The position numbers and the translations under genes were made by a program. Of a stretch of 64,000 nucleotides of DNA, positions 7,086-17,056 are shown one piece after another. Source of the stretch: Bradyrhizobium huanghuaihaiense. Its GTDB lineage: Bacteria > Pseudomonadota > Alphaproteobacteria > Rhizobiales > Xanthobacteraceae. The notes under the pieces are model-generated. The model was not told the origin of the DNA and did no database searches. It saw only the letters and a list, made by a program, of their open reading frames with translations. The stretch covers positions 1 to 64,000 of the forward strand of contig NZ_VLLA01000013.1 of the NCBI RefSeq assembly GCF_007830635.1. The letters run 5' to 3'. How positions within the stretch are numbered: the first letter of the stretch is position 1; each line of letters opens with the position of its first letter.

Positions 7086-8957
7086 CTATTTCAGCACGAT
7101 CACATCCTGATCCGGCTCATCGGCATAGAGCCGCTCCACCAGCGCGGCGCGGCGTTCGAGGCCGGCGCGCTGGTTGATGTAGCCCTTGTCGGTGAGCTCG
7201 TTGCCGTCGATCGAGGGCGGCTCGACCATCAGCATGGCGCGGGCGATGATGCGGCTGCTGGCGCCCTCGCACTCCCGGTTGTGAGTCTCCAGCCCGCGCC
7301 TGAAGCAGGCGAGCACGTCAGGGTGCTTCACCGCATCCGCAAAACTCAGATCGGGATTGCCGACGAGCTGACGGCAGGCATGCAGGTTCGGCCAGGCGAG
7401 CAGGCCGATGAAGGCGCGATCCTGTCCCGCGACCAGCGCATCATGCACGACGGGCGTCGCCGCCGCGATCGCGTCGGTGCGGAGCGAGCCGACATGCACG
7501 AAGGTGCCGGTGGTGAGCTTGAAGTCCTCGACCACGCGCCCCGCAAAGATGATACCCTTCACCGGATCGGCATCGTCGACGAAGATGCCGGCATCGCCGA
7601 TGCAGTAAAAACCTTCCTCGTCGAACATCTTCTTGGTCAGGTCAGGCTGACCAAAGTAGCCGGGCGTGACGTTGACGCCGCGCAGGCGCAGCTCGTATTT
7701 CGAGCCGCACGGCACCATCTTCAATTCGACGCCGGGAAACGGCAGGCCGATCAGGCCGACGCGCTCGGTGTCCCAATAGGTGCCGGTCGAGGTCGGCGCG
7801 GTCTCGGTCGAACCCCAGCCGGTGTAAAACACGATGCGCTCGCCGGTGGTCTTCACCGCCAGCGCCTGCATGCGCTCGTAGAGATCGTCTGGCAGCCGCG
7901 CGCCGCCATACGCCATGATCGACAGGTTCTTGAAGAACGAGCGGCACAGCGCGTCATCCTTCTCCATCGCAGCCGCAAGCGCGGCATAGCCGGCGGGCAC
8001 GTTGGCGTAGTAGGTCGGCGAGATCTCGCGCAGGTTTCGCAGCGTCTCCTCGAACTGGCCCGGCATCGGCCGGCCGTCGTCGATATAGAGCGTGCCGCCA
8101 TCGACCAGCACAGGGTGGAACGCCGCGTTACCGCCCATCGTGTGATTCCACGGCATCCAGTCCAGCATGGTCGAAATTGGACCGTCAGGCGTGCGCGGCC
8201 GCACCTGCATCATCATCGCCGCGTTGGCGCACATCATCTCCTGCGTGTTGATGACGGCCTTGGGCATGCCGGTCGAGCCCGACGTGAACAGCAGCTTGCC
8301 GACAGTCTGCGGCGTGATTTTTGCGATCGACGCTTCGACGTCGGCGGTGACGGGCGTTGCCGCGAGCTCGGCGAAACTGACGCTCCTGATACCGTCGCAC
8401 GGCCGCGCGACGTGAACGACGGTAACGCCAGTGAGATCGAGCGCTTTCAGCGCCTTCTCGAAGATCGGGCCGTCCTGCACCATCACCACGGCCGGCTTGA
8501 CCAGGTCGAACAGGTACTTCAGCTTGACGTGATCGTGGCTCATCAGCGAGTAGGCCGGCGACACCGGCGCAGCCGGGACGCGCGCCTGCATCGCGGCCTG
8601 CGTCATCAGCGCATGCTCGACCGAGTTGCCGGACAGGATCGTGACCGGCCGTCCCTCGAGCTTGAGATTGAGTAGGCCTTGCGTCAGCGCATCGACGGTG
8701 CGCTTGGCTTCGCCATAGGACACTTTGCGCCATTCGCGGTTGGGGCCGCCGCGCTGCGCGAGCCAGATGCGCCCGGGCGCTTCCTTGGCCCATTTCGCCA
8801 GCGACGCCGGGATGTGCGTCTCGTAGGCTTGCAGCGGAATGCGCGACTTCAATACCACCGTGCCGTCGGCGCGGCGCTCGACGTCGATGTCGCGCTTGAG
8901 CCATTCGACTTTGCGAAAGGCGGGCTTCGTCATCACCGCCGCCGCGCTTCCACTCAT
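7086..8957 (-). CDS. Feruloyl-CoA-synthase-like acid-CoA ligase, 623 aa
   Basis: An adenylate-forming (ANL) enzyme that activates a carboxylic acid with ATP and CoA. The ATP loop LLFTSGSTGMPKAV lies at about residues 205-220, and TGWGSTETAPTS is the second core motif. The hinge region GRVVEDFKLTTGTFVHVG and the C-terminal DKGYINQRAGLERR are distinctive of the feruloyl/p-coumaroyl-CoA synthetase subfamily rather than FadD. The chosen ATG follows GGGAGACGCAAA. It is a paralogue of the ligase at 57614. The setting (crotonase, SDR, acyl-CoA dehydrogenases, TetR) suggests an aryl-alkenoate or saturated aryl side-chain acid as substrate. That part is inference. Confidence 0.88.
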   Translation of the reverse strand: MSGSAAAVMTKPAFRKVEWLKRDIDVERRADGTVVLKSRIPLQAYETHIPASLAKWAKEAPGRIWLAQRGGPNREWRKVSYGEAKRTVDALTQGLLNLKLEGRPVTILSGNSVEHALMTQAAMQARVPAAPVSPAYSLMSHDHVKLKYLFDLVKPAVVMVQDGPIFEKALKALDLTGVTVVHVARPCDGIRSVSFAELAATPVTADVEASIAKITPQTVGKLLFTSGSTGMPKAVINTQEMMCANAAMMMQVRPRTPDGPISTMLDWMPWNHTMGGNAAFHPVLVDGGTLYIDDGRPMPGQFEETLRNLREISPTYYANVPAGYAALAAAMEKDDALCRSFFKNLSIMAYGGARLPDDLYERMQALAVKTTGERIVFYTGWGSTETAPTSTGTYWDTERVGLIGLPFPGVELKMVPCGSKYELRLRGVNVTPGYFGQPDLTKKMFDEEGFYCIGDAGIFVDDADPVKGIIFAGRVVEDFKLTTGTFVHVGSLRTDAIAAATPVVHDALVAGQDRAFIGLLAWPNLHACRQLVGNPDLSFADAVKHPDVLACFRRGLETHNRECEGASSRIIARAMLMVEPPSIDGNELTDKGYINQRAGLERRAALVERLYADEPDQDVIVLK

Positions 8958-9000
8958 TTTGCGTCTCCCGGAATTATCGTCCTTTGCGGATCTTCGTGGT

Positions 9001-9807
9001 TCAGCGCTTGATATAGACAGGCTTTCGCTTCTCAAGGAAGGCCCTGATGCCCTCCGAAAACTCTTCCGAGCGGCTGCACAGAACCTGGTTGCGATCCTCC
9101 ATCGCGATCGCAGCTTCCAGCGAACCGGCATCCACGCTCATGTTGAGACATTCCTTCGACAACCGCAGCCCCACGGGCGACGCCGTCATCATCGCATCGA
9201 CATAAGGCTCGGCCGCATCATCGAGCTTGTCCTCGTCGACGACCTCCGAGACCAGCCCGACCGCAAGCGCCCGCTCGGCACCGATGAAACGCCCGGTGAG
9301 GATCAGCTCGGAGGCGACGGAGACACCGACGAGACGCGGCAGGAAATAGCTGGTGCCGATGTCGCAGCCGCCGAGGCCAAGCTTGATGAAGGCGCAGTTC
9401 ATCCGCGCCGACTTCGCGGCGATGCGGATGTCGGACGCCAGCGCCAGCGCAAACCCGCCGCCGGCCGCCGCGCCCTGCACCAGCGCCAGGATCGGCTGCG
9501 GACAGCGCCGCATCAGCATCACGATGTCGGCGATGCGGCGCTGCGAGTCCAAGGACTCCGTGACGCCGGGCAGCTCCTGCTGCCCGGCACGACGCGCCAT
9601 CGCGGCCTTGAGATCGAGGCCGGCACAAAAATTCTTGCCTGCGCCCCTGAGCACGACGACGCGCGTGTCGCGGTTGCGCTGCAGGCCCTGGAAATAGACG
9701 TTGAGTGCGTCGATCAGCGCGGGATCGAGCGCGTTGAGACTTTCAGGTCGGTTGAGCGTCACCCGGTCGACGCCGTCGTGATGCTCGATCAGCAGCGGTT
9801 GGGACAT
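9001..9807 (-). CDS. Crotonase-family protein lacking the two hydratase glutamates
   Basis: A ~268-aa enoyl-CoA hydratase/isomerase-fold protein with VTLNRPESLNAL at the N-terminus and the oxyanion-hole GAAAGGGFALALASDIR (~105-122). The first catalytic Glu of classical hydratases (GGGxE) is Ala here, and the second (PE in FGxPE) is replaced within MNCAFIKLGLGGCDIG. The Asp in GGCDIG sits where dienoyl-CoA isomerases carry a catalytic Asp. A simple hydratase role is thus doubtful; isomerase or another crotonase reaction is possible. I prefer the ATG at 9807, which has GAGG seven bases upstream, over the one at 9825. It lies between the SDR and the ligase of the same run. Confidence 0.85.
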   Translation of the reverse strand: MSQPLLIEHHDGVDRVTLNRPESLNALDPALIDALNVYFQGLQRNRDTRVVVLRGAGKNFCAGLDLKAAMARRAGQQELPGVTESLDSQRRIADIVMLMRRCPQPILALVQGAAAGGGFALALASDIRIAAKSARMNCAFIKLGLGGCDIGTSYFLPRLVGVSVASELILTGRFIGAERALAVGLVSEVVDEDKLDDAAEPYVDAMMTASPVGLRLSKECLNMSVDAGSLEAAIAMEDRNQVLCSRSEEFSEGIRAFLEKRKPVYIKR

Positions 9808-9842
9808 GGGAGCCTCGCACATCAATCATGAGCCGGACTGCC

Positions 9843-9983
9843 ACCCTCCCCTGGAGGGGGAGGGTCGATCGCGCGCAGCGCGAGCGGGGTGGGGTGACGG
9901 TCTCTCCCCAACCAACGCTGCCCGAGTGGAGAGATCACCCCACCCCGGCGCTTCGCGCCGACCCTCCCCCTCCAGGGGAGGGT
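9843..9983. repeat. Palindromic repeat, family R3 (CCCTCCCCTGGAGGGGGAGGG)
   Basis: Each end carries CCCTCCCCTGGAGGGGGAGG or its complement, with inner CGCGCAGCGCGAGCGGGGTG arms. Further copies are at 14577, 44312 and 55896. Confidence 0.85.
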
Positions 9984-9999
9984 AAAAAGCGAGCCTGCT

Positions 10000-10758
10000 C
10001 TACCTTGGCGCCATCCTGATGGCGCCGTCGAGGCGGATGGTCTCGCCGTTCAGCATCGGGTTCTCCACGATGTGCACCGCGAGCATGCCATATTCATTGG
10101 CATCACCGAGGCGCGAGGGATGCGGCACCTGGGCGCCGAGGCTCTTGCGGGCCTCTTCGTTCAGACCCATCAACAGCGGCGTGAAGAACAGGCCAGGCGC
10201 GATGGTGTTGACGCGAATCTTCTGGCTCGCGAGGTCGCGCGCGGCCGGCAACGTGAGGCCGACGACGCCGCCCTTCGAGGCCGAATAAGCGATCTGGCCG
10301 ATCTGACCTTCGTAGGCCGCAACCGAGGCGGTGTTGATGATGACGCCGCGCTCTTCGCCGACCGGCTCGATCGTGACGAGGCGCTCGGCGAACAGCCGCA
10401 GGCAGTTGAAGGTTCCAATCAGGTTGACGTTGATGATGCGCGCGAATTTTTCGAGCGGATAGACGCCGTCGCGGCCGACGATGCGCTGCGAGCCGCCGAT
10501 GCCGGCGCAGTTCATCAGCACGCGGGCAACACCATGCGCGGCTTCTGCTTTCGCGATCGCCGCCTTGATCTGCTCCTCGCTGGTGACGTCCGCATGCAGC
10601 GCAACGCCCTTCACCTCAGTGGCGACCTTCTCGGCGTTCTCCTTGCTCTGATCGATCACGCCGATCTTGGCGCCCTTGGCAGCCATGGCGCGGGCGGTCG
10701 CGGCACCAAGGCCAGAACCACCGCCGGTGATGAGAACGGCTACGTCTTTCAACTGCAT
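10000..10758 (-). CDS. SDR 3-hydroxyacyl-CoA dehydrogenase-like
   Basis: A 252-aa short-chain dehydrogenase. The NAD-binding GGGSGLGAATARAM (~12-25) and an acidic residue after the second strand (GVIDQ) indicate NAD(H). NCAGIGG, the catalytic Ser in NTASVAA and YSASKGG (Tyr-x-x-x-Lys, ~157-161) are all present. It resembles the HSD10 type of 3-hydroxyacyl-CoA dehydrogenases and is a close paralogue of the gene at 59523. Between TetR and the crotonase it would oxidise a 3-hydroxyacyl-CoA to the 3-keto form, feeding the thiolase encoded divergently at 11641. The step is inferred from neighbours. Confidence 0.88.
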   Translation of the reverse strand: MQLKDVAVLITGGGSGLGAATARAMAAKGAKIGVIDQSKENAEKVATEVKGVALHADVTSEEQIKAAIAKAEAAHGVARVLMNCAGIGGSQRIVGRDGVYPLEKFARIINVNLIGTFNCLRLFAERLVTIEPVGEERGVIINTASVAAYEGQIGQIAYSASKGGVVGLTLPAARDLASQKIRVNTIAPGLFFTPLLMGLNEEARKSLGAQVPHPSRLGDANEYGMLAVHIVENPMLNGETIRLDGAIRMAPR

Positions 10759-10825
10759 CGCTTGTACCTTTCCTCTACCTTTTCCTTGGACGTTTCTTCT
10801 CTAGACTTATGAAGTGTTGGCCGGA

Positions 10826-11485
10826 TCATCCGGCAGCGGCTGCTTCCCCGGCTTGCGTGAGGATGCCGCCGCAGATCAGCGTTTCCATATGCTTGATGTA
10901 TTGCCGGCAGACTTCGTCGGTGACCGGGCCGACGCCGGTCGCGCGGGACATCGCGTGCCGGCCGAAGAACAGGTGATCGCAGGCGCCGATCAGGCTGGTG
11001 TAGAACAGCACCGGATCGGTCTTGCGGAATTCGCCGCTGCTCTCGCCTTCGGCGAGCAGACGGCGGTGAAAATCGAGCAGCGGTGCGACGAAGAATTTCG
11101 AAACTTCGTCGGCCGACCCTGCACTGGTCTCGTGCAGAAGATAATGGATCAGCCGGTTCATGTAGGGGAACCGGTAGTAGGCGCGGATGATGCCGCCGAT
11201 ATGCAGCTTCAGCTTCGCCGTCGCCGTGATCGGCTGCGCCAGCAGATATTCGAGATTGGAGAGCTCGGTCGCGGCATTGCGCTCGAGCAGCGCCAGCAGC
11301 AGGCCGTCCTTGTTCCCGAAATGGTACTTGACCAGCGCGGCGTTGGCGCCCGACTTCTGCGCGATGTCGGAGAGCGAGATCTCGATTGAGGAGCGTTCGA
11401 TCATCAGCTCGCTCGCGGCCACGAGCAATTTCTCTGCCGTGGAATTTTTTCCGCTGGGGAGCCGGTTCGGTACGCTGGTAACCAC
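10826..11485 (-). CDS. TetR-family transcriptional regulator
   Basis: A 219-aa one-component repressor. The N-terminal helix-turn-helix (residues ~18-65) reads ISLSDIAQKSGANAALVKYH with the FGNKDGLL tail typical of TetR. The larger C-terminal domain should bind the inducer, probably an acyl-CoA or free acid of the pathway. It is the first gene of the minus-strand run and is divergent from the thiolase at 11641. A palindromic candidate operator lies in the gap. It probably controls both directions, as FadR-type TetR proteins do. The ligand is unknown. Confidence 0.9.
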   Translation of the reverse strand: MVTSVPNRLPSGKNSTAEKLLVAASELMIERSSIEISLSDIAQKSGANAALVKYHFGNKDGLLLALLERNAATELSNLEYLLAQPITATAKLKLHIGGIIRAYYRFPYMNRLIHYLLHETSAGSADEVSKFFVAPLLDFHRRLLAEGESSGEFRKTDPVLFYTSLIGACDHLFFGRHAMSRATGVGPVTDEVCRQYIKHMETLICGGILTQAGEAAAAG

Positions 11486-11551
11486 GGAAATCCCTGTTTT
11501 GGCCGCTGAAGCGGGTCGCAGATAAGCCCAAGCAGCGCCTCATCACAAGAG

Positions 11552-11571
11552 TTAATTGATCGATTGACTAA
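11552..11571. promoter_or_regulatory. Candidate TetR operator
   Basis: TTAATTGATC directly abuts GATTGACTAA, giving an imperfect inverted repeat centred on ATCGAT (7 of 10 positions pair). It sits between the divergent TetR and thiolase genes, 70 bases before the thiolase start. Confidence 0.4.
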
Positions 11572-11640
11572 ATGATCTCGCGCCCGTTTAATCCGCCCCG
11601 ACAATCAAACCATCGAGAAGAAATTCAGGGAGAAACCGAC

Positions 11641-12813
<1,173 letters not shown>

Positions 12814-12850
12814 TCGACGTTGCACCGCTTAGGCGTTGCCACAAAAAAGG

Positions 12851-12993
12851 TGTCGTCCCGGCGAAGGCCGGGACCCATAGCCACGGAGTGCGTGGTTAGG
12901 GCGAGCTGGGGCGACATCGCGTTCCAACAATTTGGTTCGGTGGTTATGGATCCCGGCCCCCCGTGCGCAATTGCGCACTAGGCCGGGGTGACA
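12851..12993. repeat. Palindromic repeat, family R5 (GTCCCGGCGAAGGCCGGGAC)
   Basis: The left end carries TCGTCCCGGCGAAGGCCGGG and the right end a diverged CCCGGCC..GGCCGGGGTGACA. It fills the gap between thiolase and ligase. Related copies are at 27731, 29051, 48746 and 56582. Confidence 0.7.
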
Positions 12994-13018
12994 CCGCTTT
13001 TGTTGCGAGATCTCGACC

Positions 13019-14563
13019 ATGACTCACCCCTCCGTCTACGCGAAGACCACGCCCGACAAGATCGCCTACCAGATGGCTGGCACCGGCAAGGCGATCACCT
13101 ATCGCGAGCTCGACGAGCTCTCGAACCAGGGCGCGCATCTCTTCCGCTCGCTCGGGCTGAAGGCCGGCGACCACATCGCGCTCTTGATGGAGAACCGTCT
13201 CGCCTTCATGGAGCTCTGCTGGGCGGCACAGCGCAGCGGGCTCTATTACACCGCGATCAGCCGCTATCTGAAGCAGGACGAGATCGACTACATCATCGGC
13301 GATTGCGGCGCCAAGGTCGTGATCACCACGCCGAAATGCGCCGACCAGATCAAGGCCCTGATCAAGGGCACCCCTGGCGAGCCGATCTTCTACATGATGG
13401 ACGAGCCGCTGCCCGGCTTCCGCTCCTACGACAAGGAGGCCGCCGCGCAGCCGATCACACCGATCGCCGACGAGGTCGCCGGCTACGACATGCTGTATTC
13501 GTCGGGCACGACCGGTCGGCCCAAGGGCATCAAGAAGACGTTCGAGGGCAACAGGATCGACGTACCGAACGCCTTCCTGCGCGTGCTCTGCGCCGACATG
13601 TGCGGCATGAACGCGGAGAGCACCTATCTCTCGCCGGCGCCGCTCTATCACGCCGCTCCCCTGCGCTTCAACATGATGGCGATCGTGCTCGGCGGCACCT
13701 CCATCATCATGGAGCATTTCGACGCCGAGGAATTCTTGAAGCTGGTTGAAAAGTACAAGGTCACCCAGTCGCAGCTGGTGCCGACCATGTTCGTGCGCAT
13801 GCTGAAGCTGCCGGACGAGGTCCGCAACCGATACAACGTTTCGACGCTGAAGGGCGCGATCCACGCCGCGGCGCCCTGCCCGGTCGACGTGAAAGCGAAG
13901 ATGATCGAGTGGTGGGGCCCGATCCTGATCGAGTACTACGCCGGCTCCGAAGGCAACGGCGTCACCGTCTGCAACTCGCAACAATGGCTCGAGCACCGCG
14001 GCAGCGTCGGCCGCGCCGTGGTCGGCAAGATCAAGATTCTGGACGAGAACGACGAGGAGCAACCGGTCGGCGAGATCGGCACAGTCTATTTCGCCGATGC
14101 GCCCGCCTTCACCTATCACAACGACCCCGAGAAGACGAAGAAGGCCTACAACGCCAAGGGCTGGTCGACGCTCGGCGACGTCGGTTATCTCGACAAGGAC
14201 GGCTTCCTCTTCCTCACCGACCGCAAGTCCTACATGATCATCTCGGGCGGGGTGAACATCTACCCGCAGGAGACTGAGGACGTGCTGATCACCCATCCCG
14301 CGGTCGCCGACGTCGCCGTGTTCGGCGTGCCGAACGAGGAGATGGGCGAGGAGGTGAAGGCGGTGGTGCAGCCGCACGACATGACGCGCGCCGGCAAGGC
14401 GCTGGAGGCCGAGCTGATCGCATTCTGCAAGACGCGGCTTTCGGCGATCAAGTGCCCGCGCTCGATCGATTTCGAAGCCGAGCTGCCGCGTACGCCGACC
14501 GGCAAGCTGGTGAAGCGGCATCTGCGTGACAAATATTGGCCGAAGACGGCGGCGAAGATTTAG
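13019..14563 (+). CDS. Acyl-CoA synthetase (FadD4-like), 514 aa
   Basis: An ANL-superfamily acid-CoA ligase. The ATP loop is MLYSSGTTGRPKGIKK (~160-175), followed by YYAGSEGNGVTV. The hinge block GDVGYLDKDGFLFLTDRKS.MIISGG and the C-terminal catalytic Lys in LPRTPTGKLVKR (~500) are both present. At 514 aa it belongs to the short FadD type acting on medium-chain, branched or cyclic acids. It is downstream of the thiolase in the same direction, separated by a repeat, and so may be controlled by the TetR protein or by its own promoter. Confidence 0.9.
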   Translation: MTHPSVYAKTTPDKIAYQMAGTGKAITYRELDELSNQGAHLFRSLGLKAGDHIALLMENRLAFMELCWAAQRSGLYYTAISRYLKQDEIDYIIGDCGAKVVITTPKCADQIKALIKGTPGEPIFYMMDEPLPGFRSYDKEAAAQPITPIADEVAGYDMLYSSGTTGRPKGIKKTFEGNRIDVPNAFLRVLCADMCGMNAESTYLSPAPLYHAAPLRFNMMAIVLGGTSIIMEHFDAEEFLKLVEKYKVTQSQLVPTMFVRMLKLPDEVRNRYNVSTLKGAIHAAAPCPVDVKAKMIEWWGPILIEYYAGSEGNGVTVCNSQQWLEHRGSVGRAVVGKIKILDENDEEQPVGEIGTVYFADAPAFTYHNDPEKTKKAYNAKGWSTLGDVGYLDKDGFLFLTDRKSYMIISGGVNIYPQETEDVLITHPAVADVAVFGVPNEEMGEEVKAVVQPHDMTRAGKALEAELIAFCKTRLSAIKCPRSIDFEAELPRTPTGKLVKRHLRDKYWPKTAAKI

Positions 14564-14576
14564 AACGCTCTTTCTT

Positions 14577-14732
14577 ACCCTCCCCTGGAGGGGGAGGGTC
14601 GCTGTGCATGCAGCGAAGCGGAATGCGCAGCGGGGTGGGGTGATCTCTCCACACGAAACACTGCCCGAGTGGAAAGATCACCCCACCCCGCTCGCGCTGC
14701 GCGCGATCGACCCTCCCCCTCCAGGGGAGGGT
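14577..14732. repeat. Palindromic repeat, family R3
   Basis: The same CCCTCCCCTGGAGGGGGAGG ends as at 9843, placed between the converging ligase and alkyltransferase genes. Confidence 0.85.
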
Positions 14733-14742
14733 GAAGAAGAGA

Positions 14743-15285
14743 TCAATCAAACAGACTCGGCGTGTGATTCACCAGCGCGCCTTCGATCTCCAGCATCTTC
14801 AGCTTCGTCACCACGCCACCATTCGCCGAGAAGCCGCCGGGCTTGTTGCCGGCAGCCAGCACGCGATGGCAGGGCACGACGATCGGACACGGGTTGCGGC
14901 CGAGCGCCTGGCCGACGTCGCGCGACAGCTGGACGCCGCCGAGCTGCTTGGCGATGTCGCCATAGGTGACGGTCTTGCCCGGCGGAATGGCGCGGGCGAT
15001 CTCGTAGACGCCGCGGTTGAAGTCGGGCACGCCGTCGAGATCGAGCGGGATGTCGGTGAGATCGTCGGGCTCACCGGCGAGCAGCTTGACAATGCGGTCG
15101 ATCGCCTGCTGCACCTCGGGCGTCGGCTCGGCTTCGGTGGCATCAGTGTGGCGCTGACTGATGCGGGTGCGGATCTTCTCTTCGCCGCCCATCGGCAATT
15201 GCGTGCCGTTGATGCCGCGCGGGCCCCAGGCGATGGCGCAGAGGCCGATCCTGGTGTCGAACAGGGCAAAATGCTGGTCGGTCAT
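14743..15285 (-). CDS. ogt: Methylated-DNA--protein-cysteine methyltransferase
   Basis: A 180-aa suicide DNA-repair enzyme that moves the alkyl group of O6-alkylguanine onto its own Cys. The active-site PCHRV motif follows LGRNPCPIVV at about residue 146. PPGKTVTYGDIAKQLG is the DNA-binding helix-turn-helix with the Tyr used in base flipping. GGFSANGG replaces the usual GYxGG loop. The start is set at the ATG in MTDQHFALF, preceded by AGGAAC; an earlier in-frame ATG gives only unrelated residues. It is monocistronic and divergent from the hydrolase pair. Confidence 0.9.
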   Translation of the reverse strand: MTDQHFALFDTRIGLCAIAWGPRGINGTQLPMGGEEKIRTRISQRHTDATEAEPTPEVQQAIDRIVKLLAGEPDDLTDIPLDLDGVPDFNRGVYEIARAIPPGKTVTYGDIAKQLGGVQLSRDVGQALGRNPCPIVVPCHRVLAAGNKPGGFSANGGVVTKLKMLEIEGALVNHTPSLFD

Positions 15286-15422
15286 GGCTTGGTTCCTGAG
15301 CTTGCGTCCTTGTCGCATGCCCCCAATGTGATCTCGGCCCAAATCTAGGCTTGGAAATAGTTGCGATCCACCCGGTTTCCGGGAATCTTGCACAGGAGTT
15401 CCAGTCCTCTTGCGAGCCCAGA

Positions 15423-16241
15423 ATGCAAAGCCTCCACGTCAACGGATACGACATGCCCTATCTCGACGTGGGCGAGGACAGAGGCCGCCCGCCGCTGGTC
15501 TGTGTGCATGGATCGCTCTCCGACTTCCGTATCTGGGGCTGCGTGCTGGGGCCGCTGACGCAGCGGCACCGGGTGATCGCGGTCAGCCTGAGGCACTTCT
15601 TTCCGGAGCGCTGGGACGGTGTGGGCGACACCTATTCGATCGCCCAGCACGTCGACGACGTCATCGCCTTCATCGAAAAACTCGACCTCGGCCCGGTCGA
15701 CCTGATGGGGCATTCCCGCGGCGGGCACATCTGCTTCCGCGTAGCGCAACGCCGGCCGGATCTGCTCCGACGGCTGATCCTGGCCGAACCCGGCGGCGAG
15801 CTCGATGCGAGCCTCGACCCTGACCATGTCGGCGGCCCCTCGCCGCTGCTGGCGCGCTTCACGGCGTCGGCCGAGAAGATCGCGGCCGGCGATGTCGACG
15901 GCGGCCTCGCCGTCTTCGTCGACACGCTGGAAGGCGCCGGCACCTGGCCGCGGCTGCCGGCAATGGTGAAGCAGAATTTGCGCGACAACGCTTACACGCT
16001 GATCGGCCAGGTCCGCGACGATCGCCCGCCGTTCTCGAAGGCGGATGCGGAGCAGATCAAGATGCCGACGCTGTTCATCCTGGGCGCGCGGACCAAGGGC
16101 CTCTTACCGAAGGTGCTGCATGCGCTGGCCGCGCACGCTCCCTATTCCAGGACGGCGATCATCCCGAACGCGACACATCCGATGTTCGAGCAGGCGCCGC
16201 AGAAATATTCCGAAGTGGTTCTCGACTTTCTGGCGAGCTGA
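15423..16241 (+). CDS. Alpha/beta hydrolase, copy 1 (272 aa)
   Basis: An alpha/beta-hydrolase-fold protein. The VCVHGSLSDFRIW oxyanion block is at ~24-36, the nucleophile elbow MGHSRGGH (Ser ~98) in the middle and a catalytic His in NATHPMFEQAP (~253). The start is set by alignment with the downstream paralogue: MQSLHVNGYDMPYL against MQSFPVNGYDMAYL. The two genes are separated by two bases and form a tandem duplication. Substrate unknown; esterase or enol-lactone hydrolase activity is possible. Confidence 0.88.
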   Translation: MQSLHVNGYDMPYLDVGEDRGRPPLVCVHGSLSDFRIWGCVLGPLTQRHRVIAVSLRHFFPERWDGVGDTYSIAQHVDDVIAFIEKLDLGPVDLMGHSRGGHICFRVAQRRPDLLRRLILAEPGGELDASLDPDHVGGPSPLLARFTASAEKIAAGDVDGGLAVFVDTLEGAGTWPRLPAMVKQNLRDNAYTLIGQVRDDRPPFSKADAEQIKMPTLFILGARTKGLLPKVLHALAAHAPYSRTAIIPNATHPMFEQAPQKYSEVVLDFLAS

Positions 16242-16243
16242 TC

Positions 16244-17056
16244 ATGCAGAGCTTTCCCGTCAACGGTTACGACATGGCCTATCTCGAAGTGGGAGAGGGC
16301 CCGCCGCTGGTCTGCGTGCACGGCACGCTCGGGGACTTCCGTACCTGGTATTCGGTGCTCGGCCCGCTCTCGAAGAATCATCGCGTGATCTCGGTCAGCC
16401 TGCGGCATTTCTTTCCGGAGCACTGGGACGCCGCCGGCGACGACTACAAGATGGCCCAGCACGTCTCGGACATGATCGCGTTCATCGAGCAGGTGAAGCC
16501 CGGCCCGGTCGACCTGATGGGCCATTCGCGTGGCGGCCACATCGCGTTTCGCGTCGCGCAGGCGCGGCCTGATCTGCTGCGAAAGCTGGTGCTGGCCGAA
16601 CCGGGCGGCGATCTCGACGCCAGCCTGCCCGTGCCCGAGGGCACGCCCGCGCATCCGCCGCTGGCAGCGCGGACAGTGCGCTCGGTCGAGATGATCCGCG
16701 CCGGCGACCTCGAGGGCGCTCTACAGAACTTCTACGAGGGCATCGAAGGCGACGGCTCCTGGCGGCGCGTGCCGGCGGCGGCCAAGCAGCAACTGCGCGA
16801 CAACGCACTGACCTTCCTCGGTCAGATCAATGAGCAGCGCCGGCCTTACACGCTCGCCGATGCGCAGGCGATCATGACGCCGACGCTGCTGATCGGTGGC
16901 GGGGCGACGACCGGAAGCCTCTCGGTGATGTGGCGCGTGCTAGCCGAGCACATCGCAGGCGCACAGACGGCGGTGATTCCAAACGCCGGCCACTGGATGT
17001 TCGAGCAGGCGCCGCTGGAGTTCGGCGAGGTCGTGAGCAGGTTTTTGGCGGAGTAG
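16244..17056 (+). CDS. Alpha/beta hydrolase, copy 2 (270 aa)
   Basis: A tandem paralogue of the preceding gene with the same architecture. It has VCVHGTLGDFRTWY, nucleophile elbow MGHSRGGHIAFRVAQARPDL and a terminal His in NAGHWMFEQAP. The start codon follows the upstream stop codon by two bases (TGATCATG), so coupling is likely. Its last ~115 bases are opposed by the truncated decarboxylase reading frame on the other strand, which suggests that a rearrangement joined the two. Confidence 0.88.
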   Translation: MQSFPVNGYDMAYLEVGEGPPLVCVHGTLGDFRTWYSVLGPLSKNHRVISVSLRHFFPEHWDAAGDDYKMAQHVSDMIAFIEQVKPGPVDLMGHSRGGHIAFRVAQARPDLLRKLVLAEPGGDLDASLPVPEGTPAHPPLAARTVRSVEMIRAGDLEGALQNFYEGIEGDGSWRRVPAAAKQQLRDNALTFLGQINEQRRPYTLADAQAIMTPTLLIGGGATTGSLSVMWRVLAEHIAGAQTAVIPNAGHWMFEQAPLEFGEVVSRFLAE

